Shown: piece after piece, positions 18,396 through 27,672 of the stretch
Layout of the letters: every line of letters begins with the position of its first letter
Numbering within the stretch: the first letter of the stretch is position 1
Origin: Gracilibacillus alcaliphilus
GTDB lineage: Bacteria; Bacillota; Bacilli; Bacillales; Amphibacillaceae
Assembly (NCBI RefSeq): GCF_016909015.1
Contig: NZ_JAFBFA010000008.1
Coordinates: 79,597 to 143,596 of the forward strand
Direction: 5' to 3'
Length of the DNA stretch: 64,000 bases
The notes under the pieces: generated by a model
What the model was told of the DNA's origin: nothing
Database searches by the model: none
What the model saw: the letters and a program-made list of their open reading frames with translations, nothing else
Translations under genes and position numbers: made by a program

Positions 18396-18507
18396 GACGC
18401 TGTTAGAAAAAAGTACACTTGGTTCAATCTTTCTACTCGATGCTTCCCACTTGTCCCACAGGAGTCGATTTCTTTTTACTCCATCATTTGTTCCCTATAA
18501 CAGCGTC
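18396..18507. repeat. 112-bp inverted-repeat element between HIT gene and gltC
   Basis: Ends are a perfect inverted repeat, GACGCTGTTA (18396-18405) and TAACAGCGTC (18498-18507). The interior on the minus strand carries ATCGACTCCTGTGGGA, a Bacillaceae intergenic-repeat motif; CATCGACTCCT also occurs in both R2 copies. It looks like a small non-autonomous element and could also fold as an RNA hairpin. Confidence 0.6.
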
Positions 18508-18522
18508 AACATGGTAGCTCTA

Positions 18523-19416
18523 TCACTTCTTATTTGCAAAATAATAATTAATAAAATCATAAAAAACTTGTTCAGATGGCGCTAACCTGCGATTTCTGGG
18601 AATAATTACGCCAACGGTTCGTTTTAATTCTGGATTCTTAATCGCGATTTTTACACTGTAGTCTGAATTCAGATCATTAAAGGCACTTTCCGGTAATAAA
18701 GTAATCCCGATACCGGCAGCAACAAGCCCCTTAATGGCATCTAAGTCTTCCCCTTCTGAGGTGATTCTTGGTGTAAACCCAGCATTGATACAACCATCTG
18801 TCACCAACTGGTGCAGGATAAAACCTTCTGGAAACAACACAAAATCTTCATCGTGCAAGTCTTGAAAATCTACGCTTGTCTGTTCTGCTAAACGGTGTGA
18901 TTTAGGAACCAAGGCATAAAAATTTTCTTCAAATAACACATTTCCAATAATTCCGGGGTGTTCAGTAAATACAGGGCCCAAAAAGGCGACATCAAGTTCT
19001 CTGTTTTCGACAGACTCAATTAAAAAATTATAAGAACCCTGGCGTAATTGAAAGCCGATTTTAGGATGAAGCTTCTTAAATTCCGAGACAACGGTTGGCA
19101 GTAAATTACTGGCAAGACTAGTTGGAAAGCCGACTTTAATCAATCCGCGTTCTGGATCAATATATTCATCAATTTGCTTTTTCGCATGATCAATGGCTTT
19201 TAATGCCGTTTTGGTATGGGTTAAGAATATCTTGCCGATATGAGTCAAGCGAACATTCCTGCCTTCTCTCTCAAACAGTTCGACACCAAGTTCTGCTTCT
19301 AGGTTGCTTATTTGTCGGCTAATGGCAGATTGAGCTACATGTAAGGCAACTGCCGCTTCAGAGACATGCTCCCGTTCTGCAACCTCAACAAAATAGCGAA
19401 GTTGACGTAATTCCAT
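18523..19416 (-). CDS. gltC: LysR-type activator of glutamate synthase
   Basis: LysR regulator of 297 residues with an N-terminal winged helix (RQLRYFVEVAEREHVSEAA, then HVAQSAISRQISNLE) and a PBP-like effector domain from about residue 90. It begins MELRQLRYFVEVAEREHVS, the signature of Bacillus GltC, and is divergent from gltAB. In B. subtilis GltC activates gltAB and represses itself, sensing 2-oxoglutarate/glutamate status and glutamate dehydrogenase. Same gene order here, so the same role is inferred. Confidence 0.92.
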   Translation of the reverse strand: MELRQLRYFVEVAEREHVSEAAVALHVAQSAISRQISNLEAELGVELFEREGRNVRLTHIGKIFLTHTKTALKAIDHAKKQIDEYIDPERGLIKVGFPTSLASNLLPTVVSEFKKLHPKIGFQLRQGSYNFLIESVENRELDVAFLGPVFTEHPGIIGNVLFEENFYALVPKSHRLAEQTSVDFQDLHDEDFVLFPEGFILHQLVTDGCINAGFTPRITSEGEDLDAIKGLVAAGIGITLLPESAFNDLNSDYSVKIAIKNPELKRTVGVIIPRNRRLAPSEQVFYDFINYYFANKK

Positions 19417-19435
19417 GGTTTCACCTCATTAGTAT

Positions 19436-19450
19436 ATATCAAAATTAGAT
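19436..19450. promoter_or_regulatory. Candidate GltC-binding dyad
   Basis: ATATCAAAATTAGAT, an imperfect dyad of the LysR T-N11-A type, lies 20 bp upstream of gltC in the 207-bp gltC-gltA intergenic region. Position and shape fit the autoregulatory box known for gltC; inferred, not proven. Confidence 0.45.
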
Positions 19451-19623
19451 AGATTTCATGCAAACTATATATTGTTTAGAATAAATAAATGACATATCAT
19501 AATAATAGTCAGGTTAATGGTTGAAGAATGAAGAAATCTTGTCAGGAAATCTACCGGCCAAAGTAGAGAACAAAGCTTCATTCATGATGACATTAACCAG
19601 TATGAGAAACGGGGGCGACCTAG

Positions 19624-22600
19624 ATGACATATGATAATTTACCGAAGGCACAAGGACTTTACCATCCCAATTTCGAGCATGATGCTTGTGGTATCGGTTT
19701 ATACGCACATATTAAAGGTAAACAAACACATGACATTGTAAAAAAAGGATTAAGTATGCTCTGTAAGCTGGAACACCGCGGCGGTCAAGGCAGTGATCCA
19801 CTCACAGGCGATGGTTCTGGCTTAATGGTACAGATTCCTGATTATTATTTTAGAAGAGAATGCAAAGACTTTCAACTTCCGAGCGTAGGAAATTATGGTG
19901 TTGGTATGTTATTTTTATCTCAAAATGAGATAGAACAAACCAAAACAATTGATAAAATAAATCAAGTAATTGCGCAAGAAGGTCAGTTATTAATTGGCTG
20001 GAGAGATGTTCCAGTAGATCCTTCCCATATTGGTAAAGGAGCGATTACAACCTTGCCGGCAGTGAAACAGGTGTTTATTGAAGCAGAAGGCGTGGAAGGG
20101 CTGGCGTTTGAACGTAAATTATATATTATCCGCAAGCAAATAGAACACTGGGCTAAAGAGCAATCTGTTCGTTTTTATGCAGCTAGTTTTTCCAATCGGA
20201 CAATTGTTTATAAAGGTTTGTTAACACCAGAGCAAGTAGACAGTTTTTATTTAGATTTGCAAGACGAGGATTTTGTATCGGCCTTTTCACTAGTACACTC
20301 ACGATTCAGCACCAATACTTTCCCCTCTTGGGAACGTGCTCATCCGAATCGTTATTTAATTCATAATGGTGAGATTAATACGTTGAGAGGAAATATTAAT
20401 TGGATGAAGGCAAGAGAACAGCAATTTGTCTCTGATGCCTTTGGAGAGGATCTTGATAAAATTCTTCCAATTATCAATGATGGCGGAAGTGATTCGGCAA
20501 CGTTAGATAATGCGCTGGAATTTCTGACCCTTGCTGGTCGTACACCAGCTCATGCAGCCATGATGCTGATTCCGGAACCATGGGATAAAAATGATCATAT
20601 GGATGCAAAGAAACGTGCATTCTATCAATATCACAGCATGATGATGGAGCCTTGGGACGGGCCGACATCGATTACTTTTACTAATGGGAAACAAATCGGT
20701 GCGATTCTGGATCGTAATGGATTACGCCCAGCGCGTTACTATATAACAAAAGATGATTATTTAATCTATTCATCTGAGGTTGGTGTGATTGATTATGAGG
20801 AAGAGAATATTTTGCTTAAAGAACGTCTTAGTCCAGGGAAAATGTTACTGCTTGATCTAGAAAAAGGCAGAATTATTTCAGATCAAGAGATTAAGCGAGA
20901 AGTAGCAGAAGCTTTTCCTTATCAAGAGTGGTTGAAAGATCAAGCTTCCAGCTTAGAAATAGAAGCAAAAAATGATGTGGCGGTTGATAACCAATTAGTG
21001 GTGAAACAAAAGGCCTTCCACTATACAACAGAAGATATTGAAAAATATTTATTACCATTGATCGAAACTGGGAAAGACCCAATTGGTGCGATGGGGATGG
21101 ATATGCCATTAGCGGTACTATCAGAACGTCCTCAGAGTCTGTTTAACTATTTCAAACAATTGTTTGCTCAGGTTACTAATCCACCAATTGATGCGTACCG
21201 TGAACAATTGGTTACTTCAATGTTGACATGGCTTGGCGGAGAAGGGGACATTCTTCACCCGTCTAAACAACAAGCAAAACGTGTCCAGCTTACATCACCG
21301 ATTTTATCAAACTACCAGATTGATCAATTGGTTAGCGGCAAGATAGAAGGCATGTATACGGCAGTAATTGATACCTTATTCACTGATAATCTGGAACAAT
21401 CACTCCATGATGTATTTGAACAAGCTAAAGAAGCGATTCGAGCTGGAAAGAATATTATCGTATTAAGCGATAAACATATGGATATGAAGAAGAAGCCGAT
21501 TCCTGTATTGCTTGCTGTGAGCGGCTTGCACCAATATTTAGTACGAGAAGGATTGCGAACAAAAGCAAGTATTATCGCACAAGCAGGTGAGGCAAGAGAG
21601 GTACACCATTTTGCTGCATTGCTAGGCTTTGGTGTGGATGCAATCCATCCTTATCTTGTCTATCAAACCTATTATGAGGCGATTCTCAATGACAGACTAC
21701 AGATGGAGATCAAAGATGTTCAAGAGCGTTTTATTGCGATTGCCACAGAAGGTATTATCAAGATTATGTCAAAGATTGGTATCTCAACTGTTCAGAGTTA
21801 CCGTGGTGCACAAATCTTTGAAGCAGTTGGTATTAGTAAGCAGGTAATTGAAAAGTATTTCACAGGCACACCATCACAAATCGATGGAATCGACCTGGAT
21901 ATCATTCAGAAAGAAACAGAGCTGCACCATCAAAAAGGCTATCAACAAGCAATTGATCATTCCTTGGCAGCCGGAAGTGATTTCCAATGGCGTCAAGTCG
22001 GTGAACATCATGCCTTTAATCCAACAACGATATACACGTTACAATGGGCGTGCCGCCGTGGCGATTATAGTTTGTTTAAGAAATTTACAAAGGCGGCTAA
22101 TAAAGAACAAATTGGTTTTCTGCGTCACTTGCTTGACTTTAAACCAAGCCAAAGTATTTCGATAGATGAAGTGGAATCAGTTGATTCTATCGTCAAACGA
22201 TTTAAAACAGGTGCTATGTCTTATGGTTCTATTAGTAAAGAAGCACATGAAACGCTGGCCATTGCTATGAATCGTCTTGGCGGAAAAAGTAATAGTGGTG
22301 AAGGCGGTGAAGATCCAAACCGTTTTACGCCAGATAAAAATGGTGATCTACGTTCGAGCGCGATCAAACAGGTAGCTTCTGGACGCTTTGGTGTCACCAG
22401 TCACTATTTGGTTCATGCCAAGGAACTCCAAATCAAGGTGGCACAAGGTGCAAAACCTGGTGAAGGCGGACAACTGCCTGCAGACAAGGTATATCCATGG
22501 GTTGCTGAAGTCCGCGGTTCCACACCGGGGGTCGACTTAATTTCACCACCGCCTCACCATGATATTTATTCGATTGAGGATTTGGCACAGTTAATCCATG

Positions 22601-24171
22601 ATTTGAAAAATGCTAATCGTGATGCTCGGATAAGTGTGAAATTGGTAGCCAAATCAGGTGTCGGTACGATTGCTGCTGGTGTAGCCAAAGGTAATGCAGA
22701 TGTGATTTCTGTTGTTGGTTATGATGGCGGAACAGGTGCCTCACCAAAAACAAGTATCAAACATGCCGGTTTGCCATGGGAGCTAGGCTTGGCAGAAGCC
22801 CATCAAACATTATTATTAAACGGCTTAAGAGATCGCGTTATTTTAGAAACAGATGGTAAATTATTAACTGGCAGAGATGTAGTAATGGCAGCTTTATTAG
22901 GAGCTGAAGAGTATGGTTTTGCCACAGCACCGCTTGTTGTCGTTGGCTGTGTCATGATGCGTGTTTGTCATCAAGATACGTGTCCTGTCGGAGTTGCAAC
23001 ACAGAATCCTGAATTACGGAAAAAATTTAGCGGTGATCCCGAACATGTAATCAATTTCATGCGATTTATCGCACAAGAAGTCCGTGAAATTATGGCAGAA
23101 CTCGGATTTAGAACGATGGATGAGATGGTAGGGCGCACTGATATCCTAGAGGTATCTGATCGTATTCAGCAGCATTGGAAAGCGAAATATTTAGATTTAT
23201 CTACCTTGCTTTATCAGCCAGAAGGCAATCGCAGCAACAGGACATCACAGGACCATAAGCTAGATCAGTCACTGGATGTAACATGTATCCTACCAGCTGT
23301 CGAAAGAGCAATTCAAACAGGTGAAGCTTTAGAGGCTTCTTATCCAATCAAGAATACCGATCGTGTCGTCGGTACGATTGTAGGAAGTGAAATTACGAGA
23401 AGGTATGGGGCACAAGGACTGCCAGAGGATACAATAAACCTTCACTTTAGAGGTTCAGCCGGTCAGAGTTTCGGTGCTTTTATTCCATCGGGTATGACAA
23501 TGACTGTCACTGGCGATGCCAACGATTATGTCGGGAAAGGATTATCAGGTGGTAAAGTAATTGTCCGTGCTTCTGAGAAATCGACTATCCATCCAAGCTA
23601 TAATGTGATTGCAGGTAATGTATCCTTCTATGGAGCAACAAGTGGCGAAGCATATATTCAAGGGCTGGCCGGGGAACGTTTCGCGGTTAGAAACAGTGGC
23701 GCAAGGTTAGTGGTTGAAGGTGTCGGTGACCACGGCTGTGAATATATGACGGGCGGCAGTGTTGTCATCTTAGGTAATATCGGCAAAAACTTTGCAGCAG
23801 GTATGTCTGGTGGTGTTGCATATGTTCGGCCAAGTGATATCCAACAATTTAAAGCATTGTGCAATGATGAGCTGATTCATTTTGACAGGCTGACTGATCG
23901 TGAAGAAATCGAACAGGTGAAAGAGTTAATTATTAATCATCATGAATATACCAATAGTGAAAAAGCAGCAATGGTATTAAATAACTGGGAAGAGGAAGTA
24001 AAACAGTTTGTCAAAGTAATTCCGAAAGATTATCAGCTGATGCTGGAACAGATTGCATGGTTTAAAGAACAAGGCTTATCTGAAGAAGAGGCACATTATC
24101 AAGCATTTATGGCAAAGAAAAATGGAGAAATTACCGTGGCCTCAACTACAAATGAAGTACTAGTAAATTAG
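19624..24171 (+). CDS. gltA: Glutamate synthase (NADPH) large subunit
   Basis: 1515-residue GOGAT large subunit making two glutamates from glutamine and 2-oxoglutarate. Class II amidotransferase domain: the nucleophile is Cys22 in HDACGIG, so about 21 residues are a propeptide. The FMN-binding synthase barrel follows (GGKSNSGEGGEDPNRF near residue 890, KSGVGTIAAGVAKGNAD near 1012), with a 3Fe-4S site in CVMMRVCHQDTCPVG near 1115. The GXGXG beta-helix domain is C-terminal. The start has a poor ribosome site (GGGGGCG). Forms an operon with gltB, 17 bp downstream, and is divergent from gltC. Confidence 0.97.
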   Translation: MTYDNLPKAQGLYHPNFEHDACGIGLYAHIKGKQTHDIVKKGLSMLCKLEHRGGQGSDPLTGDGSGLMVQIPDYYFRRECKDFQLPSVGNYGVGMLFLSQNEIEQTKTIDKINQVIAQEGQLLIGWRDVPVDPSHIGKGAITTLPAVKQVFIEAEGVEGLAFERKLYIIRKQIEHWAKEQSVRFYAASFSNRTIVYKGLLTPEQVDSFYLDLQDEDFVSAFSLVHSRFSTNTFPSWERAHPNRYLIHNGEINTLRGNINWMKAREQQFVSDAFGEDLDKILPIINDGGSDSATLDNALEFLTLAGRTPAHAAMMLIPEPWDKNDHMDAKKRAFYQYHSMMMEPWDGPTSITFTNGKQIGAILDRNGLRPARYYITKDDYLIYSSEVGVIDYEEENILLKERLSPGKMLLLDLEKGRIISDQEIKREVAEAFPYQEWLKDQASSLEIEAKNDVAVDNQLVVKQKAFHYTTEDIEKYLLPLIETGKDPIGAMGMDMPLAVLSERPQSLFNYFKQLFAQVTNPPIDAYREQLVTSMLTWLGGEGDILHPSKQQAKRVQLTSPILSNYQIDQLVSGKIEGMYTAVIDTLFTDNLEQSLHDVFEQAKEAIRAGKNIIVLSDKHMDMKKKPIPVLLAVSGLHQYLVREGLRTKASIIAQAGEAREVHHFAALLGFGVDAIHPYLVYQTYYEAILNDRLQMEIKDVQERFIAIATEGIIKIMSKIGISTVQSYRGAQIFEAVGISKQVIEKYFTGTPSQIDGIDLDIIQKETELHHQKGYQQAIDHSLAAGSDFQWRQVGEHHAFNPTTIYTLQWACRRGDYSLFKKFTKAANKEQIGFLRHLLDFKPSQSISIDEVESVDSIVKRFKTGAMSYGSISKEAHETLAIAMNRLGGKSNSGEGGEDPNRFTPDKNGDLRSSAIKQVASGRFGVTSHYLVHAKELQIKVAQGAKPGEGGQLPADKVYPWVAEVRGSTPGVDLISPPPHHDIYSIEDLAQLIHDLKNANRDARISVKLVAKSGVGTIAAGVAKGNADVISVVGYDGGTGASPKTSIKHAGLPWELGLAEAHQTLLLNGLRDRVILETDGKLLTGRDVVMAALLGAEEYGFATAPLVVVGCVMMRVCHQDTCPVGVATQNPELRKKFSGDPEHVINFMRFIAQEVREIMAELGFRTMDEMVGRTDILEVSDRIQQHWKAKYLDLSTLLYQPEGNRSNRTSQDHKLDQSLDVTCILPAVERAIQTGEALEASYPIKNTDRVVGTIVGSEITRRYGAQGLPEDTINLHFRGSAGQSFGAFIPSGMTMTVTGDANDYVGKGLSGGKVIVRASEKSTIHPSYNVIAGNVSFYGATSGEAYIQGLAGERFAVRNSGARLVVEGVGDHGCEYMTGGSVVILGNIGKNFAAGMSGGVAYVRPSDIQQFKALCNDELIHFDRLTDREEIEQVKELIINHHEYTNSEKAAMVLNNWEEEVKQFVKVIPKDYQLMLEQIAWFKEQGLSEEEAHYQAFMAKKNGEITVASTTNEVLVN

Positions 24172-24188
24172 AAAGGAGATAGGAAATA

Positions 24189-25685
24189 ATGGGAAAAGCA
24201 ACAGGATTTATGGATTATCAGCGTCAAACAGCAGATGAGCGAGATCCATTAGTGCGGATTCATGATTGGAAAGAATACGCTGCTCCTTTCTCAGATGAAA
24301 TAGCTAAAACACAAGGAGCGCGGTGCATGGATTGTGGAATTCCATTCTGTCATATTGGAAAAGAGATAGAAGGGGCAACATCTGGCTGTCCGATCTATAA
24401 TCTGATTCCAGAATGGAATGATCTCGTCTATAAAGGGAGATGGAAAGAGGCTTTAGATCGTTTAATGAAGACAAACAATTTTCCAGAGTTTACAGGAAGG
24501 GTTTGTCCAGCACCATGTGAAGGGTCATGTACGGTAGCCATCAATGATCCAGCAGTAACCATTAAAAATATCGAACAAAAGATTATTGAAAAAGGCTTTG
24601 AGGAAGGTTGGATTGAACCTCGTATTCCAGCATACCGCACAGGCAAAAAAGTAGCGATTATTGGTTCAGGTCCAGCAGGTTTGGCTGCAGCTGATCAATT
24701 AAATCAAGCCGGACATCATGTTACTGTATTTGAGCGTGCCGATCGTGCAGGTGGGTTATTAACATACGGTATCCCAAATATGAAGTTAGATAAAGGGATA
24801 GTCGAACGCCGAATCAATTTACTGAAACAAGAAGGCATTGCATTTGTTCTAAACACAGAAGTCGGTAAAGATATCTCAGCCGAATCGATCAAGGCAGATT
24901 ATGATTCCGTTATTCTTTGTACCGGTGCTCAGAAACATCGTGATTTGCCGCTGGAAGGCCGTGAAGCGGAAGGGGTTCGTTTTGCAATGGATTATCTGAC
25001 AAGAGCGACAGAGAAATTACTAGATGAGCAAGTAGAATTGGAGTCCGAATTAAATGCGGAAGGCAAAGATGTGATTGTGATTGGCGGAGGAGATACCGGT
25101 GCTGACTGTATTGCTACAGCTATTCGACAAGGGGCGAAAAGTATTGTCCAGTTTGGGAAACACCCGCAATTACCGGTGAAAAGGGATGATAATAATCAAT
25201 GGCCTGCTTTTCCGCAAGTATTTAGTTTAGAATATGCTCACAAGGAAGCAAAAGAAAAATTCGGGGCTGATATTCGTCAATATTCGATTCAAACAACGAA
25301 ATTTGTGACGGACAAACAAGGTAAACTAACAGAATTACACACGATCGAGATGAAAAAAACGCGTGATGAAAATGGGATGTTTGTTTTTGAAGAATTACCT
25401 GGTACAGAAAGAGTCTGGCCGGCGCAACTGGTATTAATAGCAATCGGATTTCAAGGAGCAGAACAGCCAGTATTAGACGCTTTTCATGTGCAAACCACAA
25501 ATAACAAAGTAAATGCCAGCTACGGCGATTTTCGCACCAATGTGGAACATGTTTTTGCTGCTGGTGATGTCCGCCGTGGTCAAAGTTTGATTGTTTGGGC
25601 TATTAATGAGGGCAGAGAGGTTGCGCATCAGGTAGATCAATATTTAATGGGCACCACGTCCCTTCCTAGCGTAGCGAATATGTAA
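24189..25685 (+). CDS. gltB: Glutamate synthase (NADPH) small subunit
   Basis: 498-residue FAD/NADPH-binding subunit that passes electrons to the large subunit. N-terminal Fe-S ligands are in CMDCGIPFCH near residue 47 and CPAPCEGSCT near 106. The FAD Rossmann motif is GSGPAGLAAADQL near 159, and the NADPH site is GGGDTGADC near 303. C-terminal FAAGDVRRGQSL binds FAD. Excellent GAAAGGAGAT ribosome site. A terminator follows immediately. Confidence 0.96.
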   Translation: MGKATGFMDYQRQTADERDPLVRIHDWKEYAAPFSDEIAKTQGARCMDCGIPFCHIGKEIEGATSGCPIYNLIPEWNDLVYKGRWKEALDRLMKTNNFPEFTGRVCPAPCEGSCTVAINDPAVTIKNIEQKIIEKGFEEGWIEPRIPAYRTGKKVAIIGSGPAGLAAADQLNQAGHHVTVFERADRAGGLLTYGIPNMKLDKGIVERRINLLKQEGIAFVLNTEVGKDISAESIKADYDSVILCTGAQKHRDLPLEGREAEGVRFAMDYLTRATEKLLDEQVELESELNAEGKDVIVIGGGDTGADCIATAIRQGAKSIVQFGKHPQLPVKRDDNNQWPAFPQVFSLEYAHKEAKEKFGADIRQYSIQTTKFVTDKQGKLTELHTIEMKKTRDENGMFVFEELPGTERVWPAQLVLIAIGFQGAEQPVLDAFHVQTTNNKVNASYGDFRTNVEHVFAAGDVRRGQSLIVWAINEGREVAHQVDQYLMGTTSLPSVANM

Positions 25686-25693
25686 ATCTAAAT

Positions 25694-25735
25694 AAAAAAT
25701 CCTCTTCACTCTAATCGGAGTGGAGAGGATTTTTT
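25694..25735 (+). terminator. Terminator of gltAB
   Basis: AAAATCCTCTTCACTC pairs with GAGTGGAGAGGATTTT, followed by T5, directly after the gltB stop. Confidence 0.93.
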
Positions 25736-25805
25736 ACACTGTAGAAAAGTATAAAAATTTGTAAAACGAAGGCTTTCGCCATAAAGATTTGGCGGTAAGC
25801 CAAGT

Positions 25806-25945
25806 TTTTCTAATAAAATCAGAAAGTATATCATTTTTCATGCGTTCATTCTTATTCAAGAATAGTAATGTCCAGCTCCAAGCGCCAAACTAACTTTAGA
25901 GAGTTCACTTCACGCCTTACGATAAGTCAACATCGACTCCTGCAG
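25806..25945. repeat. Dispersed intergenic repeat, copy 2 (family R2)
   Basis: Same ordered blocks as 3306-3430: AATCAGAAAGTATAT, TTTTTCATGC, TCTTATTCAAGAATAG, TGTCCAGCTCCAAGCGCCAA, TTCACTTCACGCC, CATCGACTCCT. The remainder of this 540-bp gene-free stretch holds family R3 (26049-26106) and nothing else I recognise. Confidence 0.7.
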
Positions 25946-26048
25946 GAATAACTGAAGCCAGGCCAGGCGGCATAGAAATACTATGAAAGTGTCTTTTGCT
26001 TGAACAGATGTTGCAGTTGTACTCTTGAGTGAAAGCGACTTCTCAGAA

Positions 26049-26106
26049 CGGACATCTATCTTGGCTAAAAGGTAAAGGACCAAATGCTCTTCTTGGTTTT
26101 TCTAAT
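26049..26106 (+). repeat. Repeat core (family R3), plus orientation
   Basis: CTTGGCTAAAAGGTAAAGGA followed by CCAAATGCTCTTCTTGG matches the reverse complement of 9399-9450. It directly follows an R2 copy here but stands alone at 9.4 kb, so the two families are separate modules. Confidence 0.6.
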
Positions 26107-26227
26107 AAGGCGAAATGGACAGGATAGGAGGGAGATCGTATAATATAGTGAGTCACTATTATTAAATAGATACTATTGCCAGCCATTGCTTAACAGCTGG
26201 TGGTGCATGGAAAAGGTGTGATCTGTA

Positions 26228-26893
26228 ATGACCGAAGCGAAATTAAATCCCAAGGTCGATGAATTTTTAAGTCAAACAAAAAACTGGAAAGAAGCATTCG
26301 AGCAATTCAGGGAAATCTTGCTTCAATGCGGACTAACCGAAGATTTTAAATGGAAACACCCTTGTTATACATTTGAGGGGAAGAATATAGTATTAATGCA
26401 TGGTTTTAAGGATTATTGCGCCCTATTATTTCATAAAGGGGCTTTATTGAAGGATCCTCAAGGCATTCTTGTGCAGCAAACAGAGAATGTACAGTCTGCC
26501 CGTCAGATTCGGTTTACACATGTCGATCAAATCATGGAACAGAATGCGACGATAAAAGAATATGTACAAGAGGCAATAAACATAGAAAAGGCTGGTTTGA
26601 AGGTTGAAGTGAAACAACATCAAGAATACAGTGTCCCAGAAGAGCTAGATCAGGCATTTGCGGAAAGCCCTGACTTGAAAGAGGCCTTCGAAACACTGAC
26701 ACCGGGACGGCAAAGAGCCTATCTACTGCATTTTTCTCAGCCAAAACAATCCAAAACACGCACCGCCCGGATTGAAAAGAATCGACCACGAATCCTAATG
26801 GGCAAAGGTTTAACGGATTGTATTTGCGGCCAATCGAAGCGATATCCGATTTGTGATGGTTCACATAAGTATTTGGATCAGGAGGCAGAATAA
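26228..26893 (+). CDS. YdeI-like protein: DUF1801 domain plus C-terminal CDGSH Fe-S motif
   Basis: 221 residues. The N-terminal ~120 residues look like the DUF1801/YdeI fold (EDFKWKHPCYTFEGKNIV, ARQIRFTHVDQI). Then comes a helical YdeI-type segment with ETLTPGRQRAYLLHFSQ and AKQSKTR-like residues. The C-terminus CICGQSKRYPICDGSH fits the CDGSH pattern C-x-C-x2-S-x3-P-x-C-D-G-S-H exactly, predicting a 2Fe-2S cluster with three Cys and one His ligand. Function is not established; relatives have been linked to envelope or antimicrobial-peptide stress in other species. Stands alone between repeats. Confidence 0.75.
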   Translation: MTEAKLNPKVDEFLSQTKNWKEAFEQFREILLQCGLTEDFKWKHPCYTFEGKNIVLMHGFKDYCALLFHKGALLKDPQGILVQQTENVQSARQIRFTHVDQIMEQNATIKEYVQEAINIEKAGLKVEVKQHQEYSVPEELDQAFAESPDLKEAFETLTPGRQRAYLLHFSQPKQSKTRTARIEKNRPRILMGKGLTDCICGQSKRYPICDGSHKYLDQEAE

Positions 26894-27009
26894 GTAGTAA
26901 TATATCAACATGGAGGTAAATTATACGCACGTAAGTTTGCTCCCTGTTTCTTCTTGCTATACTGTTAATAAAGACAGGAATGGGGGAGGTTTATGAAAAA
27001 GCGATAATT

Positions 27010-27312
27010 TTTATCCAATAGCCGAAAATACTCGTGACTTCAGTCGTGTAGAATCGGCTTCGGTTGAGACCTAGATTTAACTGTGTTCATGAGCCAACCT
27101 ATGTGTTAACCTTACCTTTAACGACGGAAACATGGCAGGAACACTTGCTTGAAAAACGTCTGAATTTAGGGCGGAATATATACAATGCCTGCTTAGGGGA
27201 AGCCCTTTTAAAAGCGATAGCATTTGATGATGAAGAAACGATTGAAACATCTCTTGCCCTGCACAGATTGGGTTATTACAAATTTTGTAAAAAATATGGC
27301 AGCTCTTTTTAA
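27010..27312 (+). mobile_element. IS200/IS605-type left end and N-terminal tnpB fragment
   Basis: The frame from 27064 gives ~82 residues with PTYVLTLPLTTETWQEHLLEKRLNLGRNIYNA in pieces (for example KRLNLGRNIYNACLGEAL), matching the N-terminus of IS1341-type TnpB. It then diverges and stops, so the remaining ~300 residues are lost. Just upstream, ACTCGTGACTTCAGTCGTG at about 27030 resembles an IS605-family subterminal hairpin. The rest of 26894-27672 shows no gene; weak TnpB-like residues may continue in other frames to about 27480. Confidence 0.6.
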
Positions 27313-27672
27313 ATCTATGAGCTAATTTTTAAACTACCGTCATTATGCTCTATCGCAACATTTGCACCAGTATTTCTTTTATGGCAAAAATTCCAGGTGG
27401 CATAGTTTGAGCAGAACCTTTGCACAGAAAGTCTCGCCATCTCTACAGAAATTCACTGTGTGTTATTTTTTAAGAAGTAGCTCTGAACTTTAAGGAATCA
27501 ACAAAAGTCCTCCCGCTAGTTAACTTGATTTTTTACAATCTTTTTGCAAGTATACCTAGAAACATCATTATTCTGCCATATATATCTTTTAAAGAACAAA
27601 TAGTTGTCATTCATGTCCTTTTAGTAATAAAATAGATAGTATGCAGAATTTATTTGAATAAGGAGTCTTGTT

